Shown piece after piece: positions 61,301 through 64,000 of a stretch of 64,000 bases of DNA. The stretch spans positions 1-64,000 of the forward strand of contig JBMHDV010000010.1 in NCBI GenBank assembly GCA_049889215.1, read 5' to 3'. The position numbers and the translations under genes were made by a program. The first letter of the stretch is position 1; each line of letters opens with the position of its first letter. The DNA is from UBA817 sp049889215 (GTDB taxonomy: Bacteria; Margulisbacteria; Marinamargulisbacteria; UBA817). Below the pieces are notes generated by a model. It was given only the letters and a program-made list of their open reading frames with translations, made no database searches and was not told where the DNA came from.

Positions 61301-63514
61301 TTAAATAAAGTGTTCGATTGTTTAGAACTGGCGTACAAAGAAACTGAGCTAGGGTATGAAGATCGTTTGATTTTTGCTCAACAGGCCTTGAAACCACTGG
61401 CCGATGAGGTGTTTAAACGTACGATGAGTAATGACGATGCGATTTTTAATTCGATCGCCGATCCGAACCAAAAAACCATTGTTTATTTGAGGGTGGGGGG
61501 GTCAAATGTAAACAAGTATAAAGCGATCATGGGGCTCTTTTTTCAACATTATTTTTCAATAGTGAAAGGCGTTGTCGATAACGAAATAAAGAAATATCCA
61601 CATAAAAAAGAATCAGAACTAATCATTCGACCCACGCTATGTTATATGGATGAATTTGGTAATTTTAAAATAAATAATTTCCATACTGAAATTACAACGA
61701 TTCGTAAATATAAAATCGGGTGCATGGTTGCACTTCAGACCCAAAAGCAACTTAAGCATCAATATGGCCACGAACCGGGCAGTATAATTGAAGAATCGTT
61801 TGGAACAAACGTGTATTTGAAATTTAAGCTTACGGATAATACTCCTGAAGTGTTATATCAAAATCAACAACGGGTGAGTAAATTAAAACTATTGAACGGG
61901 TCATTCATCCAAGTCGAAGAGCCACGATTGTCGATACATGACATTCGCAATCTAGATAGGAACCATGCCATTTTGAAATATGGGGAAGGCGACCCCATCA
62001 AATATGAAACCATGCGTCCATTGGATTTAGAGCCAAGACCAGAAACAAATCCAACCAGTGCCCCCTCTAAAGTGCTACAGCCAGAATCAAAAAAAGAGTT
62101 AACCACGCCACCCCCTGAATTTTATACGAAAGATGAAACTTTAATGACAATTAAAAACGTTATTTTTGCAAATCTTAATCGTCAACCTACGGCCAAAGAA
62201 CTACGGATTATCGAGGCAGCGTATTTAACGGGTGTACCGGAAATTTTAACCGAATTAGACATGATTGATTCCTCAAATTTAGAAGAAGTAGTTACTGAAT
62301 TAAAAAGTCAGTTTGGTGCGTACATTAGGTATCAATATAAAACATTTGAAGATTTTGAGGACTATTCTAAGGATCGAAAGAAATTAACAACCTTAACTGA
62401 ACGTGAAATTATCAGCACGAATTTTAATTGCCCAGCAAAAATGGTTCACTTGGATCAATTGCAATGGTTTTATTCATATCAGACAAAAAGTTTTCAAGAA
62501 GCGTTTGTCCACTATCTTTATTATGCATCAACCAATGCAGATTCAGAAGTTGAGATTTTAAATCATATTATGGCTAGTTTAAATAATACGTTTAAGAAAG
62601 ATTTTGGTGCATTTAATAAATCGTTAATGCAAGCCCTTCTTTTGAAAGCGATGTATTCTTATAAATATACTCATTATTTATCGAACTACTTAAGTGATTC
62701 CTCGTTTTTGTTTAGGCACTTTGATAATATTCAATTTGATTTATATCAAACATTTAACGCAAACTTTAATCATGATGGTTTGCCAAATGTAAAGCGTTTG
62801 GATGAGTTGAAAAAACTCGAAGGAGTAGATGTTAATACGTTAAGGTCACGTTTTTTAAGCAAGGATAGGTATTCCTGGTTAGGTGTTCATCTTTGGTTGT
62901 CGTTAAATCAAAAAGATCTTAATGTGCCAAATCATGCGCTAAATGTAATAGTGGATACCAAGACTTTTATGGAAAATCTAATGGGCAATTCGAAATATAA
63001 GGATTACAATAATCTAATAAAGAGTGATGAATGGGTTCAAAAACTTAAAAATATAGATTTCATCACCTATAATAAGTTTTTGACCAATGACGAATTGGGA
63101 CTATATTTCCGCTCTATATTTTTAAACCATTTAATATTCAAATCAAACTGTTTTAATGTCGAAGAAAACCATAATAAGCCGTTAACCCTAGAGTTATCAC
63201 CAGATTATGTCATTAAGCGCATTCAGCCGATTGATAATCAAACGTTTAAGATTGAAATTTTGGACAAGAGCAATACAGATGCACTGACATGTGACTTGTT
63301 TTATGTTGAGTTTTGCCTATTTAAGTATAACTCGTATACGGTTGTTCATAACGTTCATAAAAGTATTAATAAAACTGATATTACAGCTGAGTCAATTAAT
63401 CATCACAGCCGCTATTATTGGTTGTTTGCATTGGCATGTCCAATTGCGTTATCATCCTTATTTGCGTCGTTTTATCTTGGTACAATTACTCACACAGTAT
63501 CCAATGACACTTAG
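58388..63514 (+). CDS. VirD4/TraG-like coupling ATPase in a 1708-aa membrane-anchored protein
   Basis: Start at ATG 58388 after GGAAGGAAGGG (the ATG at 58367 lies inside that SD). Residues 1-275 are helical and unknown. Residues about 276-578 are an extreme Q/S/N/T-rich stretch (STTQDSTSTANTNQRSSG). The ATPase spans about 790-1220: Walker A VIGASGSGKSSRFFVPGI near 810, LVTDIDGRLFNVTAHL, QFNPLRHL, Walker B LCYMDEFGNF near 1086 and ALQTQKQLKHQYG, as in VirD4/TraG coupling proteins. A further 450 helical residues end in one TM helix (about 1676-1698). Classic VirD4 has N-terminal TMs instead. It may feed the small neighbouring proteins to a secretion channel; no other T4SS gene is present. Confidence 0.8.
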   Translation: MNGIQINNQVTVYNQCTKGFEPSYFKRQCRQVMQTQSKEKMKALITTFIAYIDSIQTKSDLNNLFRVEMMNNVKSLFKTMIEFDMIDDVLAVFKCMNDVYKKVPMIDGPQPIFLAGNFITKTDLIMAVKKAFDQKDYDLAKESLFFYLGSFYPGETIPGDDLPVIKRALTEMSQVFKSVPYVKKVTKDAQHADGETFKEMFMDILFLSCSNLCFSKILQPIKPYDLFKKQRHHLPSFMVTYKRHDDSQEDEAKVYTYIELPIQYGAGQEFQKLTTTTSMNHSIKTTFEQKEQCIVSANAQQSLSASSMQATRAEQQLSNQLLQGAQINQSQSKGASSSQNSLNHDQAVHNQSLSSQNTNTDTTQHSLQSATNAQDAQVSNDMSMNTHSTVDHETYGVRSENSTHVMSQDQTMRHQRAPSLFLGFPPIKGGTAGLSVPIGSDNMKSQLNSSGTSTNSGESRSTVNSSTTQDSTSTANTNQRSSGQLKQDAHSLNASSVVANGDHQTRMSSANHQIGINESGSNSVAKNSNLNRLDQQQRQNVLSTNGTKNLTESQQVSNHASSTNDQTVAQNRNATVSKTETQEIVRILEPGHWHINIHTMHYQFKTSKWFNVKEYQFDYNQPDNLIEDDTVQNFNLRLTNDALRREFQEVHQDEKVLMPDGETKTETFHINHAKYGDALVLFRYFKLIEKNLSLSADELAQIFESFATCFRNCCDIDVEGNDQIKKLCQTLDDHALIINGKNSNDAANRLNQFQTKLEELTKKYLCPSAPKLPPNRDSGSIFYHTHKPEGFHLGAQRLISLEDSFQHVAVIGASGSGKSSRFFVPGIMSLTNQNSLVTDIDGRLFNVTAHLKQQQGYTIKVLNLMNNENSDQFNPLRHLSLNDSYDEYLNGFFEKVGGENVGNNSVFLEGGKAIATFALKLLIYEFKNNQSNCPPSFPALYKKVMSLNYETLKNFRSHLIELRKKDMNNVDLNKVFDCLELAYKETELGYEDRLIFAQQALKPLADEVFKRTMSNDDAIFNSIADPNQKTIVYLRVGGSNVNKYKAIMGLFFQHYFSIVKGVVDNEIKKYPHKKESELIIRPTLCYMDEFGNFKINNFHTEITTIRKYKIGCMVALQTQKQLKHQYGHEPGSIIEESFGTNVYLKFKLTDNTPEVLYQNQQRVSKLKLLNGSFIQVEEPRLSIHDIRNLDRNHAILKYGEGDPIKYETMRPLDLEPRPETNPTSAPSKVLQPESKKELTTPPPEFYTKDETLMTIKNVIFANLNRQPTAKELRIIEAAYLTGVPEILTELDMIDSSNLEEVVTELKSQFGAYIRYQYKTFEDFEDYSKDRKKLTTLTEREIISTNFNCPAKMVHLDQLQWFYSYQTKSFQEAFVHYLYYASTNADSEVEILNHIMASLNNTFKKDFGAFNKSLMQALLLKAMYSYKYTHYLSNYLSDSSFLFRHFDNIQFDLYQTFNANFNHDGLPNVKRLDELKKLEGVDVNTLRSRFLSKDRYSWLGVHLWLSLNQKDLNVPNHALNVIVDTKTFMENLMGNSKYKDYNNLIKSDEWVQKLKNIDFITYNKFLTNDELGLYFRSIFLNHLIFKSNCFNVEENHNKPLTLELSPDYVIKRIQPIDNQTFKIEILDKSNTDALTCDLFYVEFCLFKYNSYTVVHNVHKSINKTDITAESINHHSRYYWLFALACPIALSSLFASFYLGTITHTVSNDT

Positions 63515-63539
63515 TCTGATCATTTGAAGGGTTCAATTT

Positions 63540-63567
63540 GCGGGTATTTAATCATTATAATACCCGC
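63540..63567 (+). terminator. Possible terminator hairpin after the VirD4-like gene
   Basis: Perfect 9-bp stem GCGGGTATT / AATACCCGC with a 10-base loop, 25 bp after the stop codon. The following T-run is broken (GATTCCTTTATT), so termination may be inefficient, or the hairpin may serve mRNA stability. Confidence 0.5.
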
Positions 63568-63639
63568 GATTCCTTTATTAATTAAATTCTAAAGATATTC
63601 ATTATTCGCCTGATGGTTAACTTCATAAGGTATAACTAA

Positions 63640-63914
63640 ATCGAAACCGAATTATTCAATGAAGATAATCAAAAAATTGGAAAAGTAGCAATATCGCAAC
63701 AAACAATATTAATTTATAATAATGCGGGAGATTCAATAAGTTCCGATTAATAACTACAATTTTGAATAGTCAATCACTAAAAATTTCCTTATATTCCTCA
63801 GTCGAAAAAAACATACAGCCACTAAGTTTGAAAAATGTAGCAAGTGAAAAGTATGACATCAAAATTAGTGAATTTTTAAGTGGAGAAGATGCCAATGCGT
63901 TGAGATTGGTATGA
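63640..63914 (+). pseudogene. Frameshifted unrecognised gene fragment
   Basis: Two overlapping frames read as continuous protein-like sequence: ELFNEDNQKIGKVAISQQTI up to a stop at about 63750, and, shifted, TTILNSQSLKISLYSSVEKN on to SEFLSGEDANALRLV and a TGA at 63914. Together they look like the C-terminal ~90 residues of a gene broken by one frameshift. No homologue recognised. The remainder up to 64000 shows nothing clear. Confidence 0.35.
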
Positions 63915-64000
63915 CGTATTATAGAGATTAAATCAAATTACCATCTGAGGTATTAAAGACCTCCCATTGGAATCTTTGGTTGCTGCCTATTCTTCGTTAT

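Noticed and set aside
58388..63514. FtsK-type DNA translocase
   Set aside because: The motifs (DIDGRLFNVTAHL, FNPLRHL, YMDEFGNF, QTQKQL) follow VirD4/TraG order rather than FtsK, and no gamma domain is present.

Overview
The window is AT-rich DNA (by eye; not computed) from a gammaproteobacterium. A CmoB-type tRNA methyltransferase, a PF08886-type GshA, NrdA and a QueD-FolB-FolK set point to that class. A eukaryote-like protein kinase, an ankyrin protein with an IQ-like motif, NLS-like basic repeats and a VirD4-like ATPase point to a host-associated life, perhaps near Legionellales/Coxiellales. The genus cannot be named from this sequence alone.

The left 26 kb is mostly housekeeping. In order it holds: the end of a cation/proton antiporter, tRNA-Glu followed by a 112-bp tandem repeat, ilvB-ilvH-aroC, nnrE and an acetyltransferase, nrdA, queD-folB-folK-like-sdaA, ilvE-bcp, a protein kinase, and a tightly overlapping minus-strand run (gshA-gshB-glutaredoxin-bolA-grxD-mutY) for glutathione, Fe-S handling and base-excision repair.

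Directly upstream of gshA on the same strand (19889-24982) is the most striking locus. Four overlapping genes encode (i) an 824-aa protein that reads as a shortened FliF (two TM helices and the ring/collar domain, with an SLH-like insertion) fused to a full-length FliG-like region, (ii) a 168-aa protein resembling the FliM middle domain, and (iii, iv) two secreted beta-barrel-like proteins with C-terminal TPRs. No rod, hook, filament or export gene is present. I read it as a flagellum-derived but non-flagellar trans-envelope complex.

From 26 kb to 43 kb the DNA is accessory: large unknown proteins, decayed duplicate shards, a 5S rRNA-like relic, a tandem-duplicated membrane protein, a possible ADP-ribosyltransferase-like gene, a membrane-anchored purine nucleoside phosphorylase with an SDR, a protein with three NLS-like repeats, and a long ankyrin protein.

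From 43.4 to 63.5 kb lies a second candidate system. A membrane-bound LuxR-type regulator sits divergently from a 1630-aa GTPase. A related 921-aa GTPase follows an IS element. After it come four small or medium proteins with similar Asn-rich N-termini (two are Cys-rich paralogues, one is a proline-rich repeat protein), an unknown 521-aa protein, and a 1708-aa VirD4/TraG-like ATPase with a Q/S/N-rich segment and a C-terminal membrane anchor. Both GTPase promoters carry the same half-site (AAAGGTCATG-like), suggesting common control. I infer a coordinated secretion or surface system, with secreted small proteins, GTPases and a coupling ATPase. Its function is unknown.
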